Origin: Oscillospiraceae bacterium | GTDB taxonomy: Bacteria > Bacillota > Clostridia > Oscillospirales > Oscillospiraceae | Assembly: GCA_017465625.1 (NCBI GenBank) | Contig: JAFTVV010000001.1 | Span: forward strand, 1-37,432 | Length of the DNA stretch: 37,432 nt | Direction of reading: 5' to 3' | Part shown: one piece after another, positions 21,998 to 31,806 of the stretch | How the letters are laid out: the number at the start of each line of letters is the position of its first letter | How positions within the stretch are numbered: the stretch's first letter is position 1 | Translations under genes and position numbers: made by a program | Notes under the pieces: model-generated | What the model was told of the DNA's origin: nothing | Databases searched by the model: none | Seen by the model: the letters and a program-made list of their open reading frames with translations, nothing else

Positions 21998-22840
21998 ATG
22001 CTACTTGGAACAATCTTCATACTGGCGTTGGCAGGCGCGACGGGCATCTGTTTTTGGACGGACGCATTCCAAAGCCTTGCCTGGCTGTGGGTATTTCCGG
22101 TCAGTTTTTTAGGTGCTGTTTTGATCGAGGCAGGCATTGCGTTTGCGGTGATTATGCTGATGGTCAAGGCGGTGGACTTTGAGAAGCCTCAGGAAAAAGA
22201 CAGCAAACCCTACCGCTTTGTGATTCAGCTTTTGGCGCAGGCGGCTGTGCCCATTCTCTCGGTGCGGATGCATACCGAGGGATTGGAGAAACGCCCCAAA
22301 AGCGGCCGCTTCTTTGTGGTGTGCAATCACCTCAACGAAATGGACCCGGTGATTCTGCTGCGGTATTTTCCCAAAAGCCAGCTCACCTTTATCTCCAAGC
22401 AGGAAAACAAAGAGATGTTTGTGGTCGGCCCGTTTCTGCACAAAATCCAAGGGCAGTTTATCGATCGGGATAACGACCGGCAGGCACTGCGCAGTATTGT
22501 AAGGTGCATTGAGATTCTACGGGAGGATCGTGGCTGTGTGGCAGTATTCCCCGAGGGATATATTCACAAGGACAAAAAACTGCACCGCTTCCGCAGTGGT
22601 GTGTTTAAGATTGCCCAGAAGACCAAAGTGCCCATTGTGGTGTGTACCGTGCAAAATACGCCGCCGGTGTTCCACAACGGTCTGCGGCTGAAAAAAACCC
22701 ACGTGCATTTTCACGTGCTGGATGTCATCCAACCGCAGGAGTATGAGCAGCTGACCACGGTAGAACTGGGTAACAAAGTATATGAAATGATGGCCGCAGA
22801 TTTAGGCCCTGAAAATGTTTCCGACGCGCAAGCGGAATAA
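21998..22840 (+). CDS. plsC: 1-acyl-sn-glycerol-3-phosphate acyltransferase family protein
   Basis: The protein is 280 aa. Two N-terminal membrane segments (residues 2-22 and about 25-58) are followed by a PlsC/LPLAT domain with catalytic HX4D in VVCNHLNEMDPV, the phosphate-binding FPEGYIHKDKKLHRF, and the later KVPIVVCTVQNT. It most likely acylates lysophosphatidic acid to phosphatidic acid on the inner membrane face. AAGGAG six bases before ATG 21998 fixes the start. It is a normal stand-alone PlsC, in contrast to the zinc-ribbon fusion at 2916. It is followed 15 bases later by glyS and presumably co-transcribed. Confidence 0.85.
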   Translation: MLLGTIFILALAGATGICFWTDAFQSLAWLWVFPVSFLGAVLIEAGIAFAVIMLMVKAVDFEKPQEKDSKPYRFVIQLLAQAAVPILSVRMHTEGLEKRPKSGRFFVVCNHLNEMDPVILLRYFPKSQLTFISKQENKEMFVVGPFLHKIQGQFIDRDNDRQALRSIVRCIEILREDRGCVAVFPEGYIHKDKKLHRFRSGVFKIAQKTKVPIVVCTVQNTPPVFHNGLRLKKTHVHFHVLDVIQPQEYEQLTTVELGNKVYEMMAADLGPENVSDAQAE

Positions 22841-22855
22841 GATGGAGGAAGAAAA

Positions 22856-24283
22856 ATGAAAAACAGCGAAAAGACTTTAGAAATGATCGTCAACCTGTGC
22901 AAAAGCAGAGGTTATGTTTACGCAGGCTCCGAGATTTACGGTGGTCTTGCCAACTCCTGGGACTACGGCCCCTTGGGTGTGGAATTTAAGAACAACGTCA
23001 AGAAGGCGTGGCTGAAGAAGTTTGTACAGGAATCCCCCTACAACGTAGGCCTGGATGCCGCCATTTTGATGAATCCCCAGACCTGGATCACCACCGGCCA
23101 CGTGGGCAGCTTCTCCGATCCTCTGGTAGACTGCAAGGGCTGTGGTGCACGCCACCGTGCAGACAAGCTGATTGAGTCCGCGCCCTCCGGCGCAGAAGTG
23201 AATGTGGACGCCATGAAGCCTGCAGAAATGAACGATTTTATTACCGAGCACGAGGATGTGGTCTGCCCCAACTGCGGCAAGCATCACTTTACCTCCATTC
23301 GGAATTTCAACCTGATGTTCCAGACGAAAATCGGCGTCACCGAGGACTCCTCCTCCACCTGTTACCTGCGTCCCGAAACCGCACAGGGCATTTTCGTCAA
23401 CTTTGCCAACATTCAGCGCACCACCCGTAAGAAGCTGCCCTTCGGCGTCTGTCAGGTGGGCAAAGCTTTCCGTAACGAGATTACTCCGGGCAACTTCACC
23501 TTCCGTACCCGTGAATTTGAACAGATGGAGTGTGAATTCTTCTGCAAGCCGGGCACAGACTTGGAGTGGTTTGCCTACTGGAAGGACTTCTGCAAGAACT
23601 GGCTGATCAGTTTGGGCATTAAGGAAGAGAGCCTGCGTCTGCGTGACCACGAGCCTGCAGAGCTGGCATTCTACTCCCGTGCAACCACCGATATTGAATA
23701 TCAGTTCCCCTTCGGCAGCGGCTGGGGTGAGCTGTGGGGCATTGCCGACCGTACCGATTACGACCTGGGTCGTCATCAGGAGGCATCCGGCAAGGCACTG
23801 GATTACTACGATCAGGAAGCCAATGAGCACTATATTCCCTACGTGATCGAGCCCTCTTTGGGCTGTGACCGTGTGGCACTGGCATTTTTGTGCGAAGCAT
23901 ACGATGAGGAAGTGGTGGGTCAGGATAAAAACGGCAAGGACGATGTGCGTACCGTTCTGCGTCTGCATCCTGCACTGGCACCCTTCAAGGCGGCTGTTCT
24001 GCCCCTGAGCAAGAAGCTCAGCCCCAAGGCAGAAGAGATTTACCGTGAACTGCAAAAGGACTTTATGGTCGATTTTGACGACGCCGGTTCTATCGGCAAG
24101 CGTTATCGCCGTGAAGACGAGATCGGCACGCCTTTGTGCATCACCGTGGACTTCCAGACTGTGGGTGACGATACCACCGAGGCAGACAACTGCGTAACGG
24201 TTCGTGACCGCGACACTATGGAGCAGGTGCGTATTCCCATCAGCGAGCTGAAAAACTACATCGCTGAGAAGTGCCGTTTCTAA
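22856..24283 (+). CDS. glyS: Glycyl-tRNA synthetase, single-chain dimeric type
   Basis: This 475-aa class II synthetase charges tRNA-Gly. It is the alpha2 type found in many Gram-positives, archaea and eukaryotes rather than the alpha2beta2 glyQ/glyS type. Clear family segments are [21 protein letters not shown] (near residue 14; only part is needed to recognise it), [24 protein letters not shown] (motif 2 region), [29 protein letters not shown] and the C-terminal anticodon-binding domain beginning near residue 370. A four-cysteine zinc site is likely from CKGCGARH and [20 protein letters not shown] precedes the ATG. A clean terminator follows. Confidence 0.96.
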   Translation: MKNSEKTLEMIVNLCKSRGYVYAGSEIYGGLANSWDYGPLGVEFKNNVKKAWLKKFVQESPYNVGLDAAILMNPQTWITTGHVGSFSDPLVDCKGCGARHRADKLIESAPSGAEVNVDAMKPAEMNDFITEHEDVVCPNCGKHHFTSIRNFNLMFQTKIGVTEDSSSTCYLRPETAQGIFVNFANIQRTTRKKLPFGVCQVGKAFRNEITPGNFTFRTREFEQMECEFFCKPGTDLEWFAYWKDFCKNWLISLGIKEESLRLRDHEPAELAFYSRATTDIEYQFPFGSGWGELWGIADRTDYDLGRHQEASGKALDYYDQEANEHYIPYVIEPSLGCDRVALAFLCEAYDEEVVGQDKNGKDDVRTVLRLHPALAPFKAAVLPLSKKLSPKAEEIYRELQKDFMVDFDDAGSIGKRYRREDEIGTPLCITVDFQTVGDDTTEADNCVTVRDRDTMEQVRIPISELKNYIAEKCRF

Positions 24284-24290
24284 TCAAAAT

Positions 24291-24317
24291 AAACCGCCCA
24301 GCACATGGGCGGTTTTT
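24291..24317 (+). terminator. Terminator of glyS
   Basis: AAACCGCCCA/TGGGCGGTTT with a 5-nt loop and a T-run at 24313-24317. Confidence 0.85.
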
Positions 24318-24335
24318 ATCTAAGGAGGTGTTTAT

Positions 24336-25553
24336 GTGAATATTTTATATATTGCCTATTCCTGCGGTACTCGTTCGGGCAGTGAAAATGCCATCGGCTG
24401 GAACATTCCCATGCACAGCGCCCTGATGGGCAACAATGTTTACATCATCACTAAAAACACCTCTAAACCGGATTTGCAGGATTACCTTGAAAAGCACCCG
24501 ATAAACAATCTGAAAGTCCTCTACGTGGACGAGCCGAATTATCCCAAGCGCCTGCGAAAGCTCCTATTTGCTTTTTGCCTGAAAAGATGGCAAAAGCGGG
24601 CGTACCGTGCGGCAAAAAAGCTTTGCGCACAAGAGCCTGTGGAGCTGATCCATCAGATTACCCCGGTAGAATTGCGCAACATTGGAAGCTATGGCAAAAT
24701 TCAAAACGTGCCTTTTGTGGTCGGACCCATCGGCGGCGGCCAAAAAATTGCAAAACCCCTGCGCGGTTACATCACAGGCAAGGGCAAAATCGTGGAAAGG
24801 CTGCGGCTGCTGTTTAACGGGGTGAACAAGCTGACCGTCCGACTGACGGGGAAGCTGAAACACTGCGACTATGTATTCTACGCCAACGAGGAGACAAAAG
24901 CCTATTTGCCTACCAAGGGCAAAAGTGCCCTCTGTACAGAGGTGGGCACGGCACAAGTCCCCGGCTATACGCCCCCAAAAAAGGAAAAGGCCCAAGGCTG
25001 TACCTTTTTGATTGCCGGCAGATTGGAGTATTTTAAGGGGCACGATTTTGTGTTCGACGCAATGGAAAAGCTTCCGAAAGAGGCAGACTTTTCCTGCATT
25101 GTAGTGGGCGCAGGCCCAATGAGGGCGCGGCTGGAACAGCGGTGCAGAGCATCGGAGCAGCTTCGGAAGAAGGTGCGGTTTTTAGGTAAGGTGGACTATA
25201 AGCAGATGGGGCAGGTATATGAGGAGGCAGACGTGCTGCTGATGCCCAGTATGCGTGAAACCACCGGCACCGTGATCCTGGAAGCAATGGCACAGGGGCG
25301 TCCGGTGATTGCTCAAAAGGCCTTTGGCGCAAAACTGCTGGTAGGGACGCACAGCGGATGGCTGTACGACGGAGACAGTCGGGAGCAGATGCTCCGGCAG
25401 CTCAAGGGTTTTTTACAGCATTGCATCGACTGCCCGGAGGATGTGGCACAGAAAGGGCGCACCGCCGCACAAGAAGCACACCGTCATCTGTGGCAGGAAA
25501 AGCTGAAAACCTATACATCTGTTTACGAGCTGCTATGCTCAAAACCGGATTAA
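24336..25553 (+). CDS. GT4-family glycosyltransferase
   Basis: This 405-aa GT-B-fold glycosyltransferase (group 1/GT4) transfers a sugar from a nucleotide donor to an unidentified envelope or exopolysaccharide acceptor. The C-terminal donor domain shows FLIAGRLEYFKGHDFVFDA, IVVGAGPMRARLE, VRFLGKVDYKQMGQVYEEAD and the donor-site segment MPSMRETTGTVILEAMAQGRPVI with its conserved glutamates. The GTG start at 24336 is six bases after AAGGAGGTG; an ATG two bases earlier opens directly on a TGA. There is no signal peptide. It lies between two terminators and so appears to be expressed alone, and no sugar-pathway genes adjoin it. Confidence 0.85.
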   Translation: MNILYIAYSCGTRSGSENAIGWNIPMHSALMGNNVYIITKNTSKPDLQDYLEKHPINNLKVLYVDEPNYPKRLRKLLFAFCLKRWQKRAYRAAKKLCAQEPVELIHQITPVELRNIGSYGKIQNVPFVVGPIGGGQKIAKPLRGYITGKGKIVERLRLLFNGVNKLTVRLTGKLKHCDYVFYANEETKAYLPTKGKSALCTEVGTAQVPGYTPPKKEKAQGCTFLIAGRLEYFKGHDFVFDAMEKLPKEADFSCIVVGAGPMRARLEQRCRASEQLRKKVRFLGKVDYKQMGQVYEEADVLLMPSMRETTGTVILEAMAQGRPVIAQKAFGAKLLVGTHSGWLYDGDSREQMLRQLKGFLQHCIDCPEDVAQKGRTAAQEAHRHLWQEKLKTYTSVYELLCSKPD

Positions 25554-25630
25554 AAACCGGCTTGGCCATTGCCTCCGGAAGAATGGATTACGATGCTTTA
25601 TTGCAGTGGGTCAAAGAACACCGTATTTAA
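25535..25630 (+). CDS. Possible 31-aa small ORF after the glycosyltransferase
   Basis: It overlaps the end of the glycosyltransferase by 19 bases and ends just before a hairpin. The peptide ends MDYDALLQWVKEHRI, which looks protein-like, but there is no good Shine-Dalgarno and no family was recognised. It may be a remnant or chance frame. Confidence 0.2.
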   Translation: MLKTGLKTGLAIASGRMDYDALLQWVKEHRI

Positions 25631-25638
25631 TCATTGAC

Positions 25639-25664
25639 AACGCCTTCGGACAACCGGAGGCGTT
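25639..25664 (+). terminator. Hairpin terminator after the glycosyltransferase
   Basis: AACGCCTTCGG/CCGGAGGCGTT (one G-U pair) with ACAA loop, followed by a mixed TTTCTACTT. Confidence 0.6.
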
Positions 25665-25696
25665 TCTACTTAGCAAGGCATCAACTGTTTGCTCTA

Positions 25697-25724
25697 ACAA
25701 AAATTGTCGAAATTGCATAGTATG
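25697..25724 (+). promoter_or_regulatory. Possible sigma-K-type promoter of the DUF11 gene
   Basis: AC (25697-25698), 17 bp, then CATAGTAT (25716-25723) followed by G. This is close to the sigma-K consensus AC-N16-17-CATAnnnTA, with one mismatch. No good sigma-A promoter was seen here. Confidence 0.35.
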
Positions 25725-25765
25725 GAGTGCCGGGAAACCGGACATCAATCTTCAGGAGGCATACT

Positions 25766-26620
25766 ATGGCAATTTTCTCCAATCAGGCAACACTGACGGT
25801 AGGAGGCGTATCCGTAGATTCCAACATCGCTTACGGTGAGATTCTGGATGTGCTCTCTGTCACCAAGACCGCCTTGGAAGACACGTACACGCAAAACGAG
25901 GTGGTCACCTATGTGGTCACTCTGCGCAATACCGGCAATACCGTCCTGACCGGACTAACGGTCACCGATAATTTGGGCGCTTACGACTTAAATGGCAACA
26001 CCGTATATCCCCTAACCTACGAAACAGACACGGTTGCTGTTTTTGCCGACGGTGTTCCTCAGGCCACCCCGGCTGTTACTGCCGGGCCTCCCCTGGTGAT
26101 TACCGGCATCAGCGTTCCCGCAGACGGTGATGTGGTAATCGTCTATCAGGCACGGGTCAATGCAGCCGCTAACCCCACGGCACAGGGCATCATTGTCAAC
26201 ACCGTTACCGTTACCGGTGATGGACTCAGTGCCCCTGTGACCGCCACGGAAACGGTCACTGCCGAAGCCGCACCGGCCCTGAATATCACCAAGAGCATCT
26301 CCCCCGCTCAGGTAGTAGATAACGACCGGGTCACCTACACCTTCGTCATCACCAATACCGGCAATACCCCTGTGATCGCCACCGATAACGCGGTGATTAC
26401 CGACACCTTTGATCCCATTTTGACCAATCTGGTTGTCACCTACAACGGCACTGCCTGGACGGAGGGCACAGAATACACCTACAACGCAGCAACCGGTGCA
26501 TTTGCCACCGTGGCTGGAAACGTCACTGTTCCTGCCGCAACCTATACCCAGGATCCTGTGGCCGGCATTTATACGGTTACCCCCGGTGTTGCTACCCTTG
26601 TAGTCACCGGCACCATCTAA
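25766..26620 (+). CDS. DUF11-repeat protein without signal peptide
   Basis: This 284-aa protein consists of beta-sandwich DUF11-type repeats. Repeat one is about residues 28-165 (VTKTALEDTYTQNEVVTYVV, NTGNTVLTGLTVTDNLG) and repeat two about 172-284 (ITKSISPAQVVDNDRVTYTF, NTGNTPVIATDNAVITDTF). The start AIFSNQATLTVGGVSVDSN is a characteristic opening of short clostridial DUF11 proteins. The composition is Thr/Val/Ala/Asn-rich with no Cys, as in surface or matrix proteins, yet there is no signal peptide, sortase motif or membrane anchor. A sigma-K-like promoter upstream suggests expression in the mother cell and a spore-surface location, but that is inference. AGGAGG precedes ATG 25766. A strong terminator follows. 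Confidence 0.8.
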   Translation: MAIFSNQATLTVGGVSVDSNIAYGEILDVLSVTKTALEDTYTQNEVVTYVVTLRNTGNTVLTGLTVTDNLGAYDLNGNTVYPLTYETDTVAVFADGVPQATPAVTAGPPLVITGISVPADGDVVIVYQARVNAAANPTAQGIIVNTVTVTGDGLSAPVTATETVTAEAAPALNITKSISPAQVVDNDRVTYTFVITNTGNTPVIATDNAVITDTFDPILTNLVVTYNGTAWTEGTEYTYNAATGAFATVAGNVTVPAATYTQDPVAGIYTVTPGVATLVVTGTI

Positions 26621-26627
26621 CGGACAA

Positions 26628-26664
26628 TGCGGTAATGCTTTCCGGAGCATTACCGCAAATTTTT
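26628..26664 (+). terminator. Terminator of the DUF11 gene
   Basis: A perfect 12-bp stem TGCGGTAATGCT/AGCATTACCGCA with a 6-nt loop is followed by AATTTTTCTC. Confidence 0.9.
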
Positions 26665-26710
26665 CTCAGAATGCAGCGCTTTGCTCTGCCTGCTTGCGTG
26701 CCGTCTGCAA

Positions 26711-26739
26711 TTGACTTCCGGCTGTTTTTTGTATATAAT
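26711..26739 (+). promoter_or_regulatory. Consensus promoter of the fumC-hdr-flx-frd operon
   Basis: TTGACT (26711-26716), 17 bp, then TATAAT (26734-26739). It leaves a leader of about 80 nt before fumC with no clear riboswitch. No terminator was found until 37036. Confidence 0.85.
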
Positions 26740-26828
26740 ATGGAGTTGAAAAACTGGATCATTATACAAAAAAATATCCGCTTTTTTGGTTGCTTATTCC
26801 ATAACGATACTTTTAAAGGAGAACCGCT

Positions 26829-28205
<1,377 letters not shown>

Positions 28206-28216
28206 AGGTGATCATG

Positions 28217-29008
28217 ATGACATATTCATATTTCCCCGGCTGTACATTAAAAACAAAAGGCAAGGATCTGGACATTTGGGGCAGAGCCTCCGCAGAGGCA
28301 CTGGGTTTCCATCTGCAGGAGCTGGACCAGTGGCAGTGCTGTGGCGCAGTATACCCTATGGCCAAGGACGAGATTGCCACCCGTCTTTCCTCTGTGCGCG
28401 CCCTGATGGCCGCAGGCGAGGCAGGTCAGGAGCTGGTCACCCTTTGTTCTGCCTGCCATCACGTCATCAAACGGGTCAATCGGGATATGCAAACCGATGA
28501 GACTATTCGGGATCGGGTCAGCCGCTATTTGGGCTTACAGACCCCCTATGCAGGTGAAACCACGGTACTGCACTATTTGGAGGTACTACGGGATCGGATT
28601 GGCTTTGACAACCTGAAGCAGAAGGTGGTAAATCCCCTCACCGGCCGCAAAATCGGTGCGTATTACGGCTGTATGCTGCTGCGCCCTGCCAGTGAAATGG
28701 GCTTTGACAACCCGGAAAATCCCACCATTTTGGAAGACTTTATCCGCGCCATTGGCGCAGAGCCGGTGGTATACGCACGGCGCAACGAGTGCTGTGGCGG
28801 CTACTGCACCATCAAAAGCAAGGACTATGCAAGAAAGCAGGTGGATGCCATTATGGAAAACGCCCGTGCCTGCGGTGCGCAGGAGCTGATTACCGCCTGT
28901 CCCCTGTGCCTGTATAACCTGACCGAAAATGCAACCGACGGTCTGCCTGTAGCCTACTTTACCCAACTTTTGGCCGAGGCGCTGGGCGTAAAGGAGGAGC
29001 AAAAATGA
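28217..29008 (+). CDS. hdrB: Heterodisulfide reductase subunit B-like protein (two CCG domains)
   Basis: This 263-aa soluble subunit carries the active-site module of heterodisulfide reductases. Both cysteine-rich CCG motifs that hold non-cubane [4Fe-4S] clusters are complete. The first uses Cys9 (YFPGC), QCCG (about 41-42) and CSAC (about 78-81); the second uses YYGC (about 152), NECCGG (about 191) and CPLC (about 231). In methanogens this site reduces CoM-S-S-CoB; Clostridia lack those thiols, so the partner disulfide or relay role is open. ATG 28217 is preferred over 28214 on spacing from GAAGGTG. It overlaps hdrC by 4 bases (ATGA). Confidence 0.9.
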   Translation: MTYSYFPGCTLKTKGKDLDIWGRASAEALGFHLQELDQWQCCGAVYPMAKDEIATRLSSVRALMAAGEAGQELVTLCSACHHVIKRVNRDMQTDETIRDRVSRYLGLQTPYAGETTVLHYLEVLRDRIGFDNLKQKVVNPLTGRKIGAYYGCMLLRPASEMGFDNPENPTILEDFIRAIGAEPVVYARRNECCGGYCTIKSKDYARKQVDAIMENARACGAQELITACPLCLYNLTENATDGLPVAYFTQLLAEALGVKEEQK

Positions 29009-29376
29009 TGGACACAATCAAGCGGATCTCCGGTGTGAATCCGAGAAAATGTATGAAGTGCGGCAAATGCACCGCCTCCTGCCCCGCATTCGATGAGATG
29101 GAATTTCATCCCCATCAGTTTGTGGATATGGTGGAAAACGGCCGAATCGACCAGCTGATGCAATCCAGGGGCATTGATTTTTGCCTGAGCTGTTTTGCCT
29201 GTGTGGAACGGTGTCCCCGTAACGTGGAGCCTGCCAAACTGATAGAAGCGGTACGTCTGGCAGTGGTGCGGCAACAGGGCGGCGACCATCTGCGCCCCGA
29301 AGCAATCCCCCATCTGCTGGATGAGAACCTGCCTCAGCAGGCCATCACCGCAGCATTCAGAAAATACAGAAAGTGA
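29005..29376 (+). CDS. hdrC: Heterodisulfide reductase subunit C-like ferredoxin
   Basis: This 123-aa protein has two [4Fe-4S] motifs, CMKCGKCTASCP (about residues 16-27) and CLSCFACVERCPRNVEP (about 60-76), the standard HdrC layout. It passes electrons between HdrA and HdrB. There is no membrane segment, so it belongs to the soluble HdrABC type rather than the membrane HdrDE type. It starts within the stop of hdrB after AAGGAGGAGC, and hdrA follows 10 bases later. Confidence 0.9.
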   Translation: MMDTIKRISGVNPRKCMKCGKCTASCPAFDEMEFHPHQFVDMVENGRIDQLMQSRGIDFCLSCFACVERCPRNVEPAKLIEAVRLAVVRQQGGDHLRPEAIPHLLDENLPQQAITAAFRKYRK

Positions 29377-29386
29377 GGAATAGAAT

Positions 29387-31375
29387 ATGCAGCGTGTAGG
29401 CGTATTCGTCTGCTGGTGCGGCAGCAACATTGCCGCCACCGTGGATGTGGAAAAAGTTGCCGAAGTGTTGGGTCAAGAGCCCGGTGTAGTCTTTTCCACA
29501 CATTATCAGTATATGTGCTCCCAGTCCGGTCAGGAGCTGATTCAAAACGCCATCCGTGAGCACAGTCTTACCGGCGTGGTGGTGTGCTCCTGCTCCCCCC
29601 GTATGCACGAAAATACCTTCCGCAAAACTTGTGAAAAGGCAGGCCTGAACCCCTATATGGTGGAGATTGCCAACATCCGTGAGCAGTGCTCCTGGATTCA
29701 TAAGAACAAGGAAGAAGCCACCCAAAAGGCGGTTATTTTGGGTCGTGCCGCCATCGCCAAGGTGCACTTGAACGCACCGCTGACCGCAGGCACCAGTCCT
29801 GTAAAGAAACGGGCACTGGTCATTGGCGGCGGCATTGCCGGTATCCAGACCGCTTTGGATATTGCCGACGCAGGCTTTGAGGTGGATATTGTAGAGAAAG
29901 AGCCCACCATTGGCGGCAAAATGACCCAAATCGACAAGACCTTCCCCACATTGGACTGTGCCGCCTGTATCCTGACCCCCAAAATGGTGGATGCGGCACA
30001 GAACGAAAAGATTAAAATTTACTCTTATTCGGAGGTGCAGTCCGTCAAGGGCTTTGTGGGCAACTTCCGCGTCACCATCAAGAAAAAGGCCCGTTATGTG
30101 GACGAAACCAAGTGCACCGGCTGTGGTCTGTGCACAGAAAAGTGCCCCCAAAAGAAAGTGCCCAACGCCTTTAATTTGGGACTGGATCAACGCCGTGCCA
30201 TCTACATTCCCTTTGCACAGGCTGTGCCCAAGATCGCAACCATTGATGCCGACTACTGCACCATGCTGAAAACCGGCAAGTGCGGTGTCTGCTCCAAGGT
30301 CTGTACCGCCGGTGCCATCGACTACAAGCAGACCGACCGCTTTATTGAAGAGGAATACGGCGCCATCGTAGTGGCCACCGGCTTTAACCCCATCAAGCTG
30401 GATCAATACGATGAATTTGCCTATTCCCAAAGTCCCGACGTGGTAACCAGTTTAGAATTTGAGCGTCTGATGAACGCCGCAGGTCCTACCGGCGGCACAC
30501 TGCTCCGCCCCTCCGACGGCACGCACCCCAAAACCATCGTATTTGTGCAGTGCGTCGGCTCCCGGTGTGACGACAGCAAGGGCAAATCCTATTGCTCCAA
30601 AATCTGCTGTATGTACACCGCCAAGCACGCTATGCTGTGTCGGGAAAAATATCCCGATACCGACGTGTATGTATTTTATATTGATGTGCGTACCCCCGGT
30701 AAGAATTTTGACGAATTCTACCGCCGTGCTGTGGAGGAATACGGTGTTCACTACGTTAAGGGTATGGTGGGCAAGGTTGTGCCTGAAAACGGCAAGCTGA
30801 AGGTGCAAGCCTCCGACCTTTTGGGTAACCGTCAGCTGCATATTGATGCAGATATGGTGGTTTTGGCGGCGGCCATCGAGCCGGACAAGAGCGCAAGACC
30901 CCTTGCCACTATGCTCACCGCCTCTATGGATACCAACGATTTCTTCACCGAGGCCCACCCCAAGCTCCGTCCTGTGGAAAGTCCCACTGCCGGTATTTTC
31001 CTGTCCGGTGCTTGTCAGGGCCCCAAGGACATTCCCGAAACCGTTGCTCAGGCCAGTGCCGCCGCCGCGAAGGTGATCGGCCTGCTTGCCAAGGACAGCC
31101 TGATCTGCAACCCCTGTACCGCTGCACCGGATGAACTGATGTGCAACGGCTGTTCCTCCTGTGAAAAGGTGTGCCCCTACGGTGCGATTACGTATATAGA
31201 TAAAGAATTCCGCGGTCCGAACCGCACCACACTGGTGCGTCGTGTGGCGCAGGTCAATCCTGCAGTTTGTCAAGGCTGTGGTGCTTGTACCGTCGCCTGC
31301 CCCAGCGGTGCAATGGACTTAAAGGGCTTCTCCAACAAACAAATTATGGCGGAGGTGGATGCAATATGTCGGTAA
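29387..31375 (+). CDS. hdrA: HdrA, FAD-containing electron-bifurcating subunit
   Basis: This 662-aa protein is the flavin hub of Hdr complexes; its FAD splits electron pairs between a low-potential carrier (ferredoxin) and a high-potential branch. An N-terminal domain (1-135) carries cysteines in VCWCGSN and VVCSCSPRMHE. The FAD Rossmann motif VIGGGIAGIQTALDIADAGF starts at about 145. Inserted clusters are CTGCGLCTEKCPQ (about 244) and CGVCSKVC (about 299). C-terminal ferredoxin motifs are CNGCSSCEKVCPYGA (about 586) and CQGCGACTVACPSGAM (about 628). Length fits the shorter HdrA class without the duplicated FAD domain. Its last codons overlap flxD by 10 bases. Confidence 0.93.
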   Translation: MQRVGVFVCWCGSNIAATVDVEKVAEVLGQEPGVVFSTHYQYMCSQSGQELIQNAIREHSLTGVVVCSCSPRMHENTFRKTCEKAGLNPYMVEIANIREQCSWIHKNKEEATQKAVILGRAAIAKVHLNAPLTAGTSPVKKRALVIGGGIAGIQTALDIADAGFEVDIVEKEPTIGGKMTQIDKTFPTLDCAACILTPKMVDAAQNEKIKIYSYSEVQSVKGFVGNFRVTIKKKARYVDETKCTGCGLCTEKCPQKKVPNAFNLGLDQRRAIYIPFAQAVPKIATIDADYCTMLKTGKCGVCSKVCTAGAIDYKQTDRFIEEEYGAIVVATGFNPIKLDQYDEFAYSQSPDVVTSLEFERLMNAAGPTGGTLLRPSDGTHPKTIVFVQCVGSRCDDSKGKSYCSKICCMYTAKHAMLCREKYPDTDVYVFYIDVRTPGKNFDEFYRRAVEEYGVHYVKGMVGKVVPENGKLKVQASDLLGNRQLHIDADMVVLAAAIEPDKSARPLATMLTASMDTNDFFTEAHPKLRPVESPTAGIFLSGACQGPKDIPETVAQASAAAAKVIGLLAKDSLICNPCTAAPDELMCNGCSSCEKVCPYGAITYIDKEFRGPNRTTLVRRVAQVNPAVCQGCGACTVACPSGAMDLKGFSNKQIMAEVDAICR

Positions 31376-31806
31376 ATAACGAATTTCAGCCTACAATCGT
31401 GGCTTTTTGCTGTAACTGGTGTTCCTATGCCGGTGCAGACCTGTCCGGCACCAACCGTCTGCAGTATCCTGCCAATGTAAAAATCATCCGCATCCCCTGC
31501 TCCTGCCGCTTGAATCCCATGTTCATTCTGCGGGCATTTCAACGGGGCGCTGACGGTGTGATTCTCTGCGGCTGTCACCCCGGTGACTGCCACTATACCA
31601 CCGGCAACTACTACGCCCGTCGCCGTATGACCCTGCTGTTTTCCATGCTGGATTATTTGGGCATCGAACGGGATCGCACACGGGTGGAATGGGTTTCTGC
31701 CGCTGAGGGCGCAAAGTTTGCCGCTACTATGAACGACTTTGCCGCTACCATCCACAAGCTTGGTCCGAATCGGAGATTGGAGGATTTGAGATGCAGGAAA
31801 GATTAA
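31366..31806 (+). CDS. flxD: MvhD/FlxD-type [2Fe-2S] adaptor subunit
   Basis: This 146-aa protein of the MvhD (hydrogenase iron-sulfur subunit delta) family connects an electron-donating module to HdrA. Conserved cysteines are in FCCNWCSYAGADL (about residues 14-19), IPCSCRLNP (about 45-47) and LCGCHPGDCHY (about 67-73), with CHPGDCHY the family hallmark. No hydrogenase genes (mvhA/mvhG) are nearby; the following three genes are an NAD(P)H-oxidising module, so FlxD is the better name than MvhD. GGAGGTG lies upstream of ATG 31366. It overlaps hdrA by 10 bases and the next gene by 16. Confidence 0.85.
   Translation: MSVNNEFQPTIVAFCCNWCSYAGADLSGTNRLQYPANVKIIRIPCSCRLNPMFILRAFQRGADGVILCGCHPGDCHYTTGNYYARRRMTLLFSMLDYLGIERDRTRVEWVSAAEGAKFAATMNDFAATIHKLGPNRRLEDLRCRKD

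Noticed and set aside
22877-24055. 392-codon open frame opposite glyS
   Set aside because: It is an antisense shadow of a highly conserved synthetase gene, with no start signals.
31366-31806. Part of an F420-non-reducing hydrogenase (mvh)
   Set aside because: Only the MvhD-type adaptor is present; no large or small NiFe hydrogenase subunit lies nearby.
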